A stretch of 64,000 nucleotides of DNA from Variovorax sp. RA8 (GCF_901827175.1 NZ_LR594662.1:6076001-6140000), one strand, 5' to 3'. Counted from the stretch's first letter, positions 9,573-19,446 are shown. Notes: generated from the sequence alone by a model not told the origin. Numbers and translations are program-made.

Positions 9573-11981
9573 TTAATTCAAGAGGCGCTCCGGATTCGCG
9601 TCCAGCTTGGCCAGCGCTTCGCGCGTGGCCCGCACGGTGAGCGTCTCTTCCTCGGCCGGTACCAACAACCCGGCCTGCAGGTAGGAAGCCAGGCGGCCCA
9701 CCTGGATCAGGAAGCTGCGCCCGTCGCTGGAGGCGAACAGGTGCAATTGCTTGCGCTCGCTGCGCCAGACGAACTGGACCTGGCTCACCCGGTCGTTGTG
9801 GTCGAGCATGAACCAGGTGCCGACCTGCAGCTCGTGTGCCCACTGGAGCATGTCCTCGCCGACCTTGGTGCCGGTATCGGGCACGACTTCGAGCGAGGCG
9901 GCGTCCACGCCCAGCAGCAGTTCGATGCTGGCTGCATCCAGCGGCAGGTCGGTGGCGTCGCCCTCATCGGTGACAAAGTCCTCGAGGTTGGCCAGGCGCT
10001 TCGCCATGGCCTCGATCTTGGCCGGCGGAATGGCCTCGGTCTTGGATAGGAAAGCATCGGAAAGCGTCGAGCCGATGATCTTGATCTGCGCCTCCTGCGG
10101 CTCGCCTTCGATGCCCAGCAGACCCATTCCCTGGCGCAGGCGCTGCAGCAGCTGGGGCAGGTCCTGGATCACGCGGGCGCGATCGTTGCGGTTGGGCTTG
10201 GCGCTGGCGGCCCACACCAGATCGGAGGCAGCGCGCTTGAGGGTGACGGTCTGCTCGTCCTGGGCGCCGTAGCGCAGCGCCGCGATCGCCAGCACTTCGG
10301 CCCAGATCTTGAAGAGAAACTCGCGGATCTCCTCGCGCACCGGCATGTCGTTGAGCATCTTGCGCAGCTCGATGGTGTACTGGATCGCCATCGTCTCCTT
10401 CTGCTCGACCTGCTGCGCCACGCTCATCACGCGCTGGGTGGCGTCGCTCTGCGTCAGGTACTTGTTGAGGAAGGCGACGAATTCGTCGAACACCAGCTTG
10501 AACACACGTTGGCCGGTCTCGGGGTACTGCTCGATCACCTGCACCACGCGCCGGATCTCGCCCTCCAGCGCACTGCCCGAGATGGCGGCGGCGTCGAAAC
10601 CCATCACGCATGAGCCCATGCGGTCGATCAGCATGCGCGCCGGATGCTGCAGCGTGCCGAAGAACTCAGGCTCGGCAATCGCCACACGCAGCACCGGCAT
10701 TTGAAGGCGCGCGAACCAGACGCGCGCCGAAAACGGGATGCGCTCCTCGGCAAGGATCGCCTGGAACATCAGCGCCACGATCTCGACCGTGGCCTTGTCG
10801 GCGGTGGTCGGGGCCTTCTTCTTGAGTTCGCTGGTGCGTCGGCGCAGCTCGGCCGCGGTCTGGTGCATGGCCGTGGCCTCGTCGCCGACCACGTACTGCG
10901 ACGCCATCGCCTGATAGGCAGCCTCGGCGTCGGCGATCGCAGCGGCGAAGGCCGGCGCGGCCAAGCCGACGCCACCGCCACGGCCACCCGAGCCTCCTGC
11001 GGCGCCGGAACCGGGACCCTGGGTGCCCGGAATGCGCATCTGGCCCAGGTCGCCGCCAATGCGAGCGGTCACGAAGCGCTTGAGGTTGAGCAGCACGCCT
11101 TGTGCGCGCTGGCGCGCCAGCACCAGCGGGGAACCGCCGGTGGCGACCAGGGTGTCGCCGCCCGCGGTGCCCGGCCCGCGCCCAGCACTCACGCCGATCG
11201 CCGCCGGGGCGAAGCTGCCCGGGGGCGCCCCGAAAGCACCCGGCACGGCTTGGCCGCCGCCCATACCGAAGGAGGCGCTGCCGGGCTGGGAGGACCGCGC
11301 AAAGGAGCCGCCCAGCGGCACGCTGTTGGAACCCGCGCTACCGGTTCGCTTGACGAAGCTCTTGAGATCGATCTCGGGCATCACGCCGCGTTCGATCAGG
11401 AAGGTGTTGGCGTCCTTGTAAGCCGCGACAACCACGTCGACCAGGCGCTGCTGCACCACATCCTGCACGCGGGCCCAGGTTTCGCGGCTCAATCCGGCGG
11501 CCAGCCACTGGTCCACCAGGGTGCGGGCCAGCGCCTCGGGCTTGAGCACGTCCTTGGCGTCCAGCTCGCCGGTTCCCTCCAGGTACTGAATGCGCAGGCG
11601 CAGGTCGTTGAGCTCGAATTGGGCCTTGTCCTGGATCGACTGCGCCAGACGCGAGGACAGGATGTTGGTCTCCACCACCTCGTCGCCGATCAGTTCCAGG
11701 CGCAGGCCACCGGTGGAGCCGCTCGGGATGGCGCCGCCCACCGCCTTGCGCCACGCGGCCTGCGACATGGGCACCCAGCTGGAGCCCTGGGCCTGGAAGG
11801 CCAGATAGTCGTCGCGATGCTGCTGCATCTCGCGCACGCTGGCGGTCATCCCGGCCAGCGCCGCCAGCCGTTCCCGGACCGCGAGAGCGATCGGCGCGAT
11901 CGCCCCCTCCGTGGCGGCGACGAAACGCTCACGGGTCTCGCGGGCGAGCTGCTGGGAGGAGGCGGGTGACCGCGAGATCAT
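9573..11981 (-). CDS. DUF1631 family protein
   Basis: 802 residues from ATG 11981; an in-frame start at 12071 would add 30 unconserved-looking residues. It is a large soluble protein without signal peptide. Helix-rich blocks (ETNILSSRLAQSIQ, LNDLRLRIQYLEG) are followed by a Gly/Pro/Ala-rich low-complexity linker (about 230-320) and a long helical region; the C-terminal part contains WFMLDHNDRVSQVQFVW, an adaptor/PilZ-like beta element. This matches DUF1631. Function unknown. Confidence 0.85.
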   Translation of the reverse strand: MISRSPASSQQLARETRERFVAATEGAIAPIALAVRERLAALAGMTASVREMQQHRDDYLAFQAQGSSWVPMSQAAWRKAVGGAIPSGSTGGLRLELIGDEVVETNILSSRLAQSIQDKAQFELNDLRLRIQYLEGTGELDAKDVLKPEALARTLVDQWLAAGLSRETWARVQDVVQQRLVDVVVAAYKDANTFLIERGVMPEIDLKSFVKRTGSAGSNSVPLGGSFARSSQPGSASFGMGGGQAVPGAFGAPPGSFAPAAIGVSAGRGPGTAGGDTLVATGGSPLVLARQRAQGVLLNLKRFVTARIGGDLGQMRIPGTQGPGSGAAGGSGGRGGGVGLAAPAFAAAIADAEAAYQAMASQYVVGDEATAMHQTAAELRRRTSELKKKAPTTADKATVEIVALMFQAILAEERIPFSARVWFARLQMPVLRVAIAEPEFFGTLQHPARMLIDRMGSCVMGFDAAAISGSALEGEIRRVVQVIEQYPETGQRVFKLVFDEFVAFLNKYLTQSDATQRVMSVAQQVEQKETMAIQYTIELRKMLNDMPVREEIREFLFKIWAEVLAIAALRYGAQDEQTVTLKRAASDLVWAASAKPNRNDRARVIQDLPQLLQRLRQGMGLLGIEGEPQEAQIKIIGSTLSDAFLSKTEAIPPAKIEAMAKRLANLEDFVTDEGDATDLPLDAASIELLLGVDAASLEVVPDTGTKVGEDMLQWAHELQVGTWFMLDHNDRVSQVQFVWRSERKQLHLFASSDGRSFLIQVGRLASYLQAGLLVPAEEETLTVRATREALAKLDANPERLLN

Positions 11982-12108
11982 GTGGCGAGGACGGCAATTA
12001 AAACGATTCAACAAGTCCGAGCTTGCATCGTGAAGCGTAACCGCACAAGGGCACCGGATGCATCTCGGCAACCCGAATCAGCCCTTGCCCGACCAAGGGC
12101 CGCGTCGG

Positions 12109-13059
12109 TCACACCGTCGCGCCGGCGTTCGGGTCGTCCGGATCGCCTTGCTTGGGTGTCGTCTTGACCAGGTCCTCGCGCTTCACGCCCAGCCACATCG
12201 CAATCGCCGCCGCCACGAAGGCGGAAGAGTAGATGCCGAACAGGATGCCGATGGTCAGAGCCAGCGCGAAATAGTGCAGCGTCGGGCCGCCGAAGAAGAA
12301 CATCGACAGCACCACCAGCTGCGTGGAGCCGTGGGTGATGATGGTGCGGCTGATGGTGGAAGTGATGGCGTTGTCGATCACCTCGCGAGTCGTCAGCTTG
12401 CGGTATCGCCGGAAATTCTCGCGCACCCGGTCGAAGATCACCACCGACTCATTGACCGAGTAGCCCAGCACCGCCAGCACCGCCGCCAACACCGCCAGCG
12501 AGAACTCCCACTGGAAGAAGGCGAAGAAGCCCAGGATGATGACCACGTCGTGCAGGTTGGCCAGCACGGTGGCAAGCGCGAACTTCCATTCGAAGCGGAA
12601 GGCCAGGTAGATCATGATGCCGACCACCACCATGCCCAGTGCCTTGAGGCCGTTGGTGGTGAGCTCCTCGCCCACCTGAGGGCCGACGAATTCGTTGCCG
12701 CGCAAGGTGGCGGAGGCGTCGACCGCCTTCAGCGCCGCCATCACCTGATCGCTCTGCTGGGCCGAGGTCTGCCCCTTCTGCACCGGCAGGCGGATCTGGA
12801 TGTCGCGCGAGGTGCCGTAGTTCTGCACCTGCACGTCGGGATAGCCGAGCTTGGCGACGGTCTCGCGCACCTTGCCCACGTCCACCGACTGCTGGTAGGC
12901 GACCTCCATGACGGTGCCGCCGGTGAACTCCACCGACAGGTGCAGCCCGCGGTGGAACAGGAAGAAGACCGCCAGCACGAAGGTGAGGACAGAGATCGCG
13001 TTCAGCACCAGCGCATAGCGCATGAACGGGATCGTGCGGTGGATTCGGAAAAACTCCAT
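12109..13059 (-). CDS. secF: protein translocase subunit SecF
   Basis: 316 residues, normal length. Inner-membrane RND-like partner of SecD. It has one N-terminal membrane segment, a periplasmic domain starting FTGGTVMEV, and a C-terminal five-segment block with the family signature ALGYSVNESVVIFDRVREN. It lies 15 nt behind secD. SecDF uses the proton motive force to assist SecYEG-dependent export. Confidence 0.98.
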   Translation of the reverse strand: MEFFRIHRTIPFMRYALVLNAISVLTFVLAVFFLFHRGLHLSVEFTGGTVMEVAYQQSVDVGKVRETVAKLGYPDVQVQNYGTSRDIQIRLPVQKGQTSAQQSDQVMAALKAVDASATLRGNEFVGPQVGEELTTNGLKALGMVVVGIMIYLAFRFEWKFALATVLANLHDVVIILGFFAFFQWEFSLAVLAAVLAVLGYSVNESVVIFDRVRENFRRYRKLTTREVIDNAITSTISRTIITHGSTQLVVLSMFFFGGPTLHYFALALTIGILFGIYSSAFVAAAIAMWLGVKREDLVKTTPKQGDPDDPNAGATV

Positions 13060-13074
13060 GGTTCTAGTGCTCCC

Positions 13075-14955
13075 TTACTTGGCGCCGGCCACGGCCTTGT
13101 CGGCGTCCGGCTTCCAGACCGTGCCGATGGACAGGCTCTTGAGCTTCTTCTTGCGGCCGTACCAGAGATTCACGAGGCCGCGCGAGAAGAACACAGCCGA
13201 GAACATGGAGGTGACGATGCCGATGCAATGCACCACCGCGAAGCCGCGCACCGGCCCGGAACCGAAGGCCAGCAGCGCAATGCCGGCGATCAATGTGGTG
13301 ACGTTGGAATCGAGGATGGTGCCCCAGGCGCGGTCATAGCCCGCGTGGATGGCGGCCTGCGGCGAGGCGCCGTTGCGCAACTCTTCGCGAACGCGCTCGT
13401 TGATCAGCACGTTGGAGTCGATGGCCACGCCGATCGCCAGCGCCATGGCCGCGATGCCGGGCAGCGTGAGCGTGGCCTGCAGCATGGAGAGGATGGCCAC
13501 CAGCAGCAGCAGGTTCACGGCCAGCGCGATCGACGAGAACAGGCCGAACAGCATGTAGTAGACGCACATGAACGCCATGATCGCGGCGAACCCGTACATC
13601 ACGCTGTCGAAGCCCTTCTGGATGTTGTCGGCGCCCAGGCTGGGGCCGATGGTGCGCTCCTGGATGATCTCCATCGGCGCGGCCAGCGAGCCGGCGCGCA
13701 GCAGCAGCGCCAGGTCGTTGGCTTCCACCACGTTCATCGAGCCCGAAATCTGGAAGCGGTTGCCCAGCTCGCCGTTGATTGAGGGGGCCGTAAGCACCTC
13801 GCCCTTCCCCTTCTCGAAGATCAGCATGGCCATGCGCTTGCGGAAGTTCTCGCGGCTGACGTCGCGCATGATGCGGCCGCCCTTGGCGTCCATGGTCAGG
13901 TCGACCTTGGGTTGCTGGGTCTGGGAGTCGAAGCCAGGCTGGGCGTCAGTCAGGTTCTCGCCGGTCACCAACACCTGCTTCTTGACGATGACAGTACGGC
14001 CCTCGCGGTCGAGGAATTTCTCGGAGCCGAAGGGCACAGGGCCGCTGCCGGTCTCGGCCGCGCGGCCCTCGGCGGACTCGTCCACCAGGCGCATCTCGAG
14101 TGTGGCGGTGCGGCCCAGGATGTCCTTGGCCTTGGCCACGTCCTGCACGCCCGGCAGCTGCACCACGATGCGGTCCAGGCCTTGCTGCTGGATCACGGGC
14201 TCGGCCACGCCCAGCTCGTTGATGCGGTTGTGCAGCGTGGTGATGTTCTGCTTGAGGGCCGCGTCCTGCAGCCGGCGCGCCGCCTCCGGCTTGATGGTGG
14301 CCGTGAGCCGCCACTCGTTGCCCTCCTGGCTGTCGGTGGTCGCGAGATCGGGGAACTGGTCCTGGATCAGCGCTTTGGTCGCATCCAGCGCGGCGGCGTC
14401 CCGGAAGCGCACCTCGATGGTCTGGCCGTTGCGGGTGACCGCGGCGCCGCGGACGTTCTTGTCGCGCAGGGCCGAGCGCAGGTCGTTGGCGAAGGACTCG
14501 GCCTTCTTGTCGATGGCGCCCTTCATGTCGACCTGCAGCAGGAAGTCCACGCCGCCTCGCAGATCCAGGCCCAGGTACATGGGATAGGCATGCAGCGCGG
14601 CCAGCCAGGCGGGCGAGCGCGACACCAGGTTGAGGGCCACGACGTAGGGCGGATCGCTCGGGTCCGGCACCAGCGTGCGCTGCAGCACATCGCGCGCCTT
14701 GAGCTGGTCGTCGGTGGTGGCGAAGCGCGCCCGCACCGAGTTGGCGTCGAGCGTCATCAGGTCCGGCCTGAGGCCGGCCGTCTTCAGCGCCTCTGCCACG
14801 CGGGCCTGCGTCGCGGCGTCGATCTTGACCGTCGACTTGGCCGAGGACACCTGCACCGCAGGCGCCTCGCCGAAGAAATTGGGCAGGGCGTAGATCAGCC
14901 CCACGAGCAGCACGACGACGATGATCGCGTACTTCCAGACCGGGTAACGGTTCAT
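13075..14955 (-). CDS. secD: protein translocase subunit SecD
   Basis: 626 residues, typical length. Signature segments include LGLDLRGGVDFLLQVD near residue 115, the P1 periplasmic domain and the C-terminal membrane block GVAIDSNVLINERVREEL (Asp is part of the proton path). The start ATG lies five bases from a dispersed repeat copy (14961-15055), so its leader and ribosome-binding region partly consist of repeat sequence (GGGGGCGAGCAACGAT before the ATG). Confidence 0.98.
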   Translation of the reverse strand: MNRYPVWKYAIIVVVLLVGLIYALPNFFGEAPAVQVSSAKSTVKIDAATQARVAEALKTAGLRPDLMTLDANSVRARFATTDDQLKARDVLQRTLVPDPSDPPYVVALNLVSRSPAWLAALHAYPMYLGLDLRGGVDFLLQVDMKGAIDKKAESFANDLRSALRDKNVRGAAVTRNGQTIEVRFRDAAALDATKALIQDQFPDLATTDSQEGNEWRLTATIKPEAARRLQDAALKQNITTLHNRINELGVAEPVIQQQGLDRIVVQLPGVQDVAKAKDILGRTATLEMRLVDESAEGRAAETGSGPVPFGSEKFLDREGRTVIVKKQVLVTGENLTDAQPGFDSQTQQPKVDLTMDAKGGRIMRDVSRENFRKRMAMLIFEKGKGEVLTAPSINGELGNRFQISGSMNVVEANDLALLLRAGSLAAPMEIIQERTIGPSLGADNIQKGFDSVMYGFAAIMAFMCVYYMLFGLFSSIALAVNLLLLVAILSMLQATLTLPGIAAMALAIGVAIDSNVLINERVREELRNGASPQAAIHAGYDRAWGTILDSNVTTLIAGIALLAFGSGPVRGFAVVHCIGIVTSMFSAVFFSRGLVNLWYGRKKKLKSLSIGTVWKPDADKAVAGAK

Positions 14956-14960
14956 ATCGT

Positions 14961-15055
14961 TGCTCGCCCCCAGGCTGCGCGCACTGCGTGTCGCTTCGCC
15001 AACCCCCTACCGGGGGCGCTGCCAGTGGCCCGGCAAAGCCGGTTCCACGGCAGCC
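14961..15055 (-). repeat. dispersed ~95-bp intergenic element, copy 1
   Basis: On the minus strand this reads like copies at 15144-15236 and 39779-39874: a GGAACCGGCTTTGCCGG hairpin block, then CCCCCGGTAGGGGG, then a GCGAAGCGACACGCAGTG block, ending in CTGGGGGCGAGC. It is inverted relative to copy 2, with ~90 nt between them, so secD and yajC are separated by a large imperfect inverted repeat. Confidence 0.85.
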
Positions 15056-15143
15056 CACGAACGCGGCGCGCTACGCACGGCCGATGGGGAGAAAAGTCAC
15101 TGCACATTGATTGATTCTGGCCGGCGAAGCCTGGCCCGTTGGT

Positions 15144-15236
15144 GGAACACCGCGGAACCGGCTTCGCCGGGCCGCTGGTGTCGCCCCCGGTAGGGGGTGC
15201 CCGAGCGCACGAAGTGAGCGAGGCTGGGGGGGAGCA
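15144..15236 (+). repeat. dispersed ~95-bp intergenic element, copy 2
   Basis: It starts GGAACACCGCGGAACCGG and carries CCCCCGGTAGGGGG, then CGCACGAAGTGAGCGAGG and a G-run, ending GGAGCA immediately against the TAA stop of yajC. The first half is nearly identical to the copy at 39779. Two short stem-loops (CCGGC-TTC-GCCGG and CCCCC-N4-GGGGG) can form, so it may act as a 3'-end structure for yajC mRNA. Confidence 0.88.
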
Positions 15237-15569
15237 TTATTTGATCGCACCTTTGGGCAGGACCTGGACAACGGCGCTGCGCTGCAACTGCACCTCGACG
15301 CCCTTGGCGATTTCCACCGTCAGGTATTGCTCGCCCAGCTGCGTGATCCTGCCAAGCAGGCCACCCGCGGTAGCGACCTCGTCGCCCTTGGCCAAGGCCT
15401 CGATCATGGCGCGCGCTTCCTTCTGGCGTTTCATCTGCGGGCGGATCATCACGAAATACAGCACCACGAACATCAGCACCAGCGGCAGCATGCTGCCGAG
15501 GGAGGACATCATGTCGCCGCCACCGGCGGCAGCGGGCGCGGTCTGGGCGAAAGCAGAGGAAATGAACAA
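15237..15569 (-). CDS. yajC: preprotein translocase accessory subunit YajC
   Basis: 110 residues from a TTG start at 15569. No ATG fits: the next in-frame ATG would remove FISSAFAQ, the conserved beginning of betaproteobacterial YajC, and a GGAGA Shine-Dalgarno lies 6 nt before the TTG. A single membrane segment (LPLVLMFVVLYFVMI) is followed by RPQMKRQKE and a cytoplasmic domain (VATAGGLLGRI). YajC associates with SecDF, which is encoded next. Confidence 0.95.
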   Translation of the reverse strand: MFISSAFAQTAPAAAGGGDMMSSLGSMLPLVLMFVVLYFVMIRPQMKRQKEARAMIEALAKGDEVATAGGLLGRITQLGEQYLTVEIAKGVEVQLQRSAVVQVLPKGAIK

Positions 15570-15575
15570 GGGAAG

Positions 15576-15580
15576 TCTCC
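15576..15580 (-). promoter_or_regulatory. Shine-Dalgarno deciding the yajC TTG start
   Basis: GGAGA on the minus strand, 6 nt before the TTG codon. It supports a non-ATG start that gives the conserved N terminus. Upstream to 15789 lies ~200 nt of GC-rich non-coding DNA that should hold the yajC-secDF promoter; nothing further was recognised there. Confidence 0.75.
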
Positions 15581-15789
15581 AGCAGAGAGGAAGGTATGAG
15601 TGCGGCCCCCTGCGGGGTTCGCGATTCTGCGCAGTGCATGGCACGGGCCATGGAACAGGCGCGCTAAGGCGGGGCAGGGCCCCGCAGAGCATCGCGCATT
15701 GTATTCGGCGGCGCTCGCCCCGCCGGAGCTAAGCCGGCAGGGCGGGCAGGGCTTTCAGGGCAGCCTCGCCGGCGCCCCTCCCGCCAGTC

Positions 15790-18700
15790 TCAGGCTGCCA
15801 CGCGGGCAGCTTGTGGGTTGCGCCACTTGGCCATCAGCTCGGCCCAGCGGATGCGCGCCGCCTTGAGGTTGCGCTCCTTCACATGGCCGTAGCCCCGGAT
15901 CTGCTCGGGCAGGCTCGCGATCTCGAGGGCCAGCGCATGATTGCCGGCATCGAGGCCGGGCAGCAGTTCCTCGACGCTCGCGCGGTACTCGCCGATCAGC
16001 GCGCGTTCGGTCTTGCGTTCGTCCGTGCGGCCGAAGGGGTCCAGCGCCGTGCCGCGCAGGCCCTTGAGCTTCGCGAGCAGGCGGAAGCCAGTCAACATCG
16101 CCGGGCCGAACTTCTGTTTCTGCAGCTCGCCCTTGGCGTTGCGCTGGGCAATGATAGGCGGGGCGAGGTGGTAGTTGAGCTTGTAGTCGCCCTCAAACAT
16201 GCCCTCGACGCGCTCCAGGAAGCTGCGGTCGCTGTGCAGGCGTGCGACTTCGTACTCGTCCTTGTAGGCCATCAGCTTGAACAGGTAGCGTGCCACGGTC
16301 TCGGCGAGGCTGGTCTTGCCCAGCGCCGCCTCGGCCTGCTGCACCTTGGCGACGAAGGCCTTGTACTGCCCGGCGTAGGCCGCGTTCTGGTAGGCCGTGA
16401 GGAACTCGACCCGGCGCGCCACCAGGTTCTCGACCGTATCGCGCTTCTTGAACTCGACGACCTGTCCGGGCGAGACGCGCTTGCGCAATTCCTCGGGGCG
16501 CTGCGCTGCCTGGCGGCCCCACTCGAAGGCAGCCTTGTTGTTCTCGATCGCCACCGCGTTGAGCTCGATGGCGCGCATCAGCGATGCGTGCTCGAGCGGG
16601 ATCCAGCCCTTTTGCCAGGCATAGCCCAGGATCATCGGGTTGACGTAGATGGAGTCACCCATCAGCGAGGTCGCGGCGGCATCGGCATCGAAGGCACCGA
16701 GCCCCTCGGCGCCGACCGCGCGCGCGATCTCGGCGGCGCAGGCGTCCTGCGGGTTCTGCCAGTTGGCGTTGCGCACGAAGGCCGCAGTCGGCGTGCTGTG
16801 GCTGTTGAGCGCCACATGGGTGCGCCCCTCGCGCATGCGCGCCAGGGTCTCGGCGTTGACGCTGACCAGCGGGTCGCAGGCCAGCACCAGATCGGCGGCG
16901 GCGGTGCCCACGCGGGTGGTGCGGATGTCGTCCTGCGTGTCGCCGATCAGCACATGGCTCCAGGTGGCGCCGCCCTTCTGTGCGAGGCCTGCCGCGTCCT
17001 GCGTGACGATGCCCTTGCCCTCGATGTGGGCCGCCATGCCCAGCAGTTGGCCAATGGTGATCACGCCGGTGCCGCCGACGCCGGCGACCACGATGCCCCA
17101 GACCGTGCCGCCGGCGAGCGAAGGCAGCGCCGGCTCGGCCAGGGGGCCGAGTTCGGCCGGCATGGACGCCTTGTTCTTCGCCTTCTTCTTGAGCTGCCCC
17201 CCCTCGACGGTCACGAAGCTCGGGCAGAAGCCCTTGAGGCAGCTCATGTCCTTGTTGCAGGTGCTCTGGTTGATGGTGCGCTTGCGGCCGAACTCGGTCT
17301 CCAGCGGTTCTACCGACAGGCAGTTGCTCTGCACGCTGCAATCGCCGCAGCCTTCGCAGACCAGCTCGTTGATCACCACCCGCTTGGCCGGGTCGACGGC
17401 CGTGCCGCGCTTGCGGCGGCGCCGCTTCTCGGTGGCGCAGGTCTGGTCGTAAATGATGGCGGTGGTGCCCTTGATCTCCCGGAACTCGCGCTGGATCACG
17501 TCCAGCTCGTCTCGATGGCGCACCTTCACGTCCTGCCCGGGAATGTTGACGCCCTCGTACTTCTCGGGCTCGTCGGTCACCACCACCACCTTGGCCGCGC
17601 CCTCGGCATGCAGGCTCTCCGCGATCTGCAGCACCGAATGGCCTTCGGGCCGCTCTCCGACCTGCTGGCCGCCCGTCATGGCGACGGCATCGTTGTAGAG
17701 GATCTTGTAGGTGATGTTGACCCCGGCCGCGATGCTCTGGCGGATCGCCAGCAGGCCGCTGTGGAAGTAGGTGCCGTCGCCCAGGTTGGCGAAGATGTGC
17801 TGGTCGGTGGTGAACGGCTGCTGGCCAACCCACGGCACGCCCTCACCGCCCATCTGCGTGAAGCCGAGCGTGGATCGGTCCATCCAGGTCGCCATGAAGT
17901 GGCAGCCGATGCCGGCCATGGCGCGCGAACCCTCAGGCACCACGGTGCTGGTGTTGTGCGGGCAACCCGAGCAGAACCAGGGCTGCCGCGCGGCGTCGGC
18001 CACGCCGAGGGTCTGCGGTGCCGCCATCGCGCGCTCCTTCGCCTCGAGGATGGCGAGCTGGGCGTCGATGCGCGCCGCCATGTCCGCCCCGGCCGCAGCC
18101 AGGACGCCGGTCTTCTTCAGGCGCGTGGCGATGGCCTTGGCGATCAGCGCGGGGTTCAGGTCGGCATTGGCGCGCAGCAGCGTGTGCGCCGTCGGATTGG
18201 GCATCGACCATTCGCCACCCGAATAGCCCTCGGCCTCGTGCACCTCGCCCTCGTCGAACTTGCCGACCACGTTGGGCCGCACGTCGGCGCGCCAGTTGTA
18301 GAGCTCTTCCTTGAGCTGGTACTCGATGACCTGGCGCTTTTCCTCCACCACGAGGATCTCCTGCAGGCCGGTGGCGAAGTCGCGCGTGAGCTGGGCTTCG
18401 AGCGGCCACACCACCGCCACCTTGTGCAGCCGGATGCCCAGCTGCCGGCAGGCGGCGTCGTCCAGTCCGAGGTCGATCAGCGCCTGGCGGGTGTCGTTGT
18501 AGGCCTTGCCGCTGGCCATGATGCCGAAGCGGTCGTTCGGGCCCTCGATCACGTTATGGTTGAGCCGGTTGGCGCGGATGTAGGCCAGCGCGGCGTACCA
18601 CTTGTAATGCATCAGCCGCGCTTCCTGCTCCAGCGCGTGGTCCGGCCAGCGGATGTGCAGGCCGCCGGGCGGCATCTGGAAGTCGGTGGGCATCACGATC

Positions 18701-19395
18701 TCGACGCGCTCGGGGTCGATCATCGCGGTGGCGCTGGACTCGACGATCTCCTGGATCGTCTTCATGCCCGACCAGATGCCCGCGAAGCGGCTCATCGCGA
18801 AGGCGTGGATGCCGAGGTCCAGGATCTCCTGCACATTGGTCGGAAAGAAGACCGGCGTGCCGCAGGCCTTGAAGATGTGGTCGCTCTGGTGCGCCGCGGT
18901 CGAGCTCTTGGAGATGTGGTCGTCGCCGGCCACCGCGATCACGCCGCCCCAGGGCGTGGTGCCGGCCATGTTGGCGTGCTTGAAGACGTCGGAGCAGCGG
19001 TCCACGCCCGGGCCCTTGCCATACCAGATGCCGAACACGCCGTCGTACCTGTTGGTGCCCGGCGGCGCGAAGCCCAGCTGCTGCGTGCCCCAGAGCGCAG
19101 TGGCTGCGAGCTCCTCGTTCACCCCGGGCTGGAACACGATGTGCTGTTCCTTCAGGTACTTGCTGGCCTTCCACAGCGCCTGGTCGTAGCCGCCGAGCGG
19201 CGAGCCGCGGTAGCCGCTGATGAAGCCGGCGGTGTTCTTGCCGGCCTGCTGGTCGCGCAGGCGCTGCAGCATGGGCAGCTTGACCAGGGCCTGCACGCCG
19301 CTCATGAAGGCGCGGCCGTAGTCCAGTGAATATTTGTCGTCGAGGGTGACCGTTTCGAGTGCCTTGCGGATGTGCTCCGGCAGCGGTGCGTTCAT
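15790..19395 (-). CDS. indolepyruvate ferredoxin oxidoreductase, fused alpha/beta type
   Basis: 1201 residues, the size of the fused proteobacterial form. Order: N-terminal pyruvate-ferredoxin-type domain (to about 400), thiamine-diphosphate domain with NLGDGTYFHSG and a downstream NDAVAMTGGQ, a cysteine-rich Fe-S block (CEGCGDCSVQSNC, then CNKDMSCLKGFCPS), and a C-terminal gamma-type domain beginning VVAGVGGTGVITIGQLLG. It should oxidatively decarboxylate aryl-pyruvates from aromatic amino acid transamination, passing electrons to ferredoxin. The divergent Lrp gene is its likely regulator. Confidence 0.95.
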   Translation of the reverse strand: MNAPLPEHIRKALETVTLDDKYSLDYGRAFMSGVQALVKLPMLQRLRDQQAGKNTAGFISGYRGSPLGGYDQALWKASKYLKEQHIVFQPGVNEELAATALWGTQQLGFAPPGTNRYDGVFGIWYGKGPGVDRCSDVFKHANMAGTTPWGGVIAVAGDDHISKSSTAAHQSDHIFKACGTPVFFPTNVQEILDLGIHAFAMSRFAGIWSGMKTIQEIVESSATAMIDPERVEIVMPTDFQMPPGGLHIRWPDHALEQEARLMHYKWYAALAYIRANRLNHNVIEGPNDRFGIMASGKAYNDTRQALIDLGLDDAACRQLGIRLHKVAVVWPLEAQLTRDFATGLQEILVVEEKRQVIEYQLKEELYNWRADVRPNVVGKFDEGEVHEAEGYSGGEWSMPNPTAHTLLRANADLNPALIAKAIATRLKKTGVLAAAGADMAARIDAQLAILEAKERAMAAPQTLGVADAARQPWFCSGCPHNTSTVVPEGSRAMAGIGCHFMATWMDRSTLGFTQMGGEGVPWVGQQPFTTDQHIFANLGDGTYFHSGLLAIRQSIAAGVNITYKILYNDAVAMTGGQQVGERPEGHSVLQIAESLHAEGAAKVVVVTDEPEKYEGVNIPGQDVKVRHRDELDVIQREFREIKGTTAIIYDQTCATEKRRRRKRGTAVDPAKRVVINELVCEGCGDCSVQSNCLSVEPLETEFGRKRTINQSTCNKDMSCLKGFCPSFVTVEGGQLKKKAKNKASMPAELGPLAEPALPSLAGGTVWGIVVAGVGGTGVITIGQLLGMAAHIEGKGIVTQDAAGLAQKGGATWSHVLIGDTQDDIRTTRVGTAAADLVLACDPLVSVNAETLARMREGRTHVALNSHSTPTAAFVRNANWQNPQDACAAEIARAVGAEGLGAFDADAAATSLMGDSIYVNPMILGYAWQKGWIPLEHASLMRAIELNAVAIENNKAAFEWGRQAAQRPEELRKRVSPGQVVEFKKRDTVENLVARRVEFLTAYQNAAYAGQYKAFVAKVQQAEAALGKTSLAETVARYLFKLMAYKDEYEVARLHSDRSFLERVEGMFEGDYKLNYHLAPPIIAQRNAKGELQKQKFGPAMLTGFRLLAKLKGLRGTALDPFGRTDERKTERALIGEYRASVEELLPGLDAGNHALALEIASLPEQIRGYGHVKERNLKAARIRWAELMAKWRNPQAARVAA

Positions 19396-19446
19396 GTCAT
19401 GCCTCCCGACGAGCCGCCTCTAGGGAGGCATGGCCTTGCAGGCCGC

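Noticed and set aside
14961..15236. The inverted repeats as a CRISPR array or attachment site
   Set aside because: Only two copies in opposite orientation without regular spacers, plus a third copy 24 kb away; better explained as dispersed intergenic elements.
15811..19329. 1172-codon open frame on the plus strand opposite the indolepyruvate oxidoreductase gene
   Set aside because: The minus strand encodes a clear, full-length conserved protein. The plus-strand frame gives low-complexity His/Arg/Leu-rich sequence, a usual artefact of third-position GC bias.
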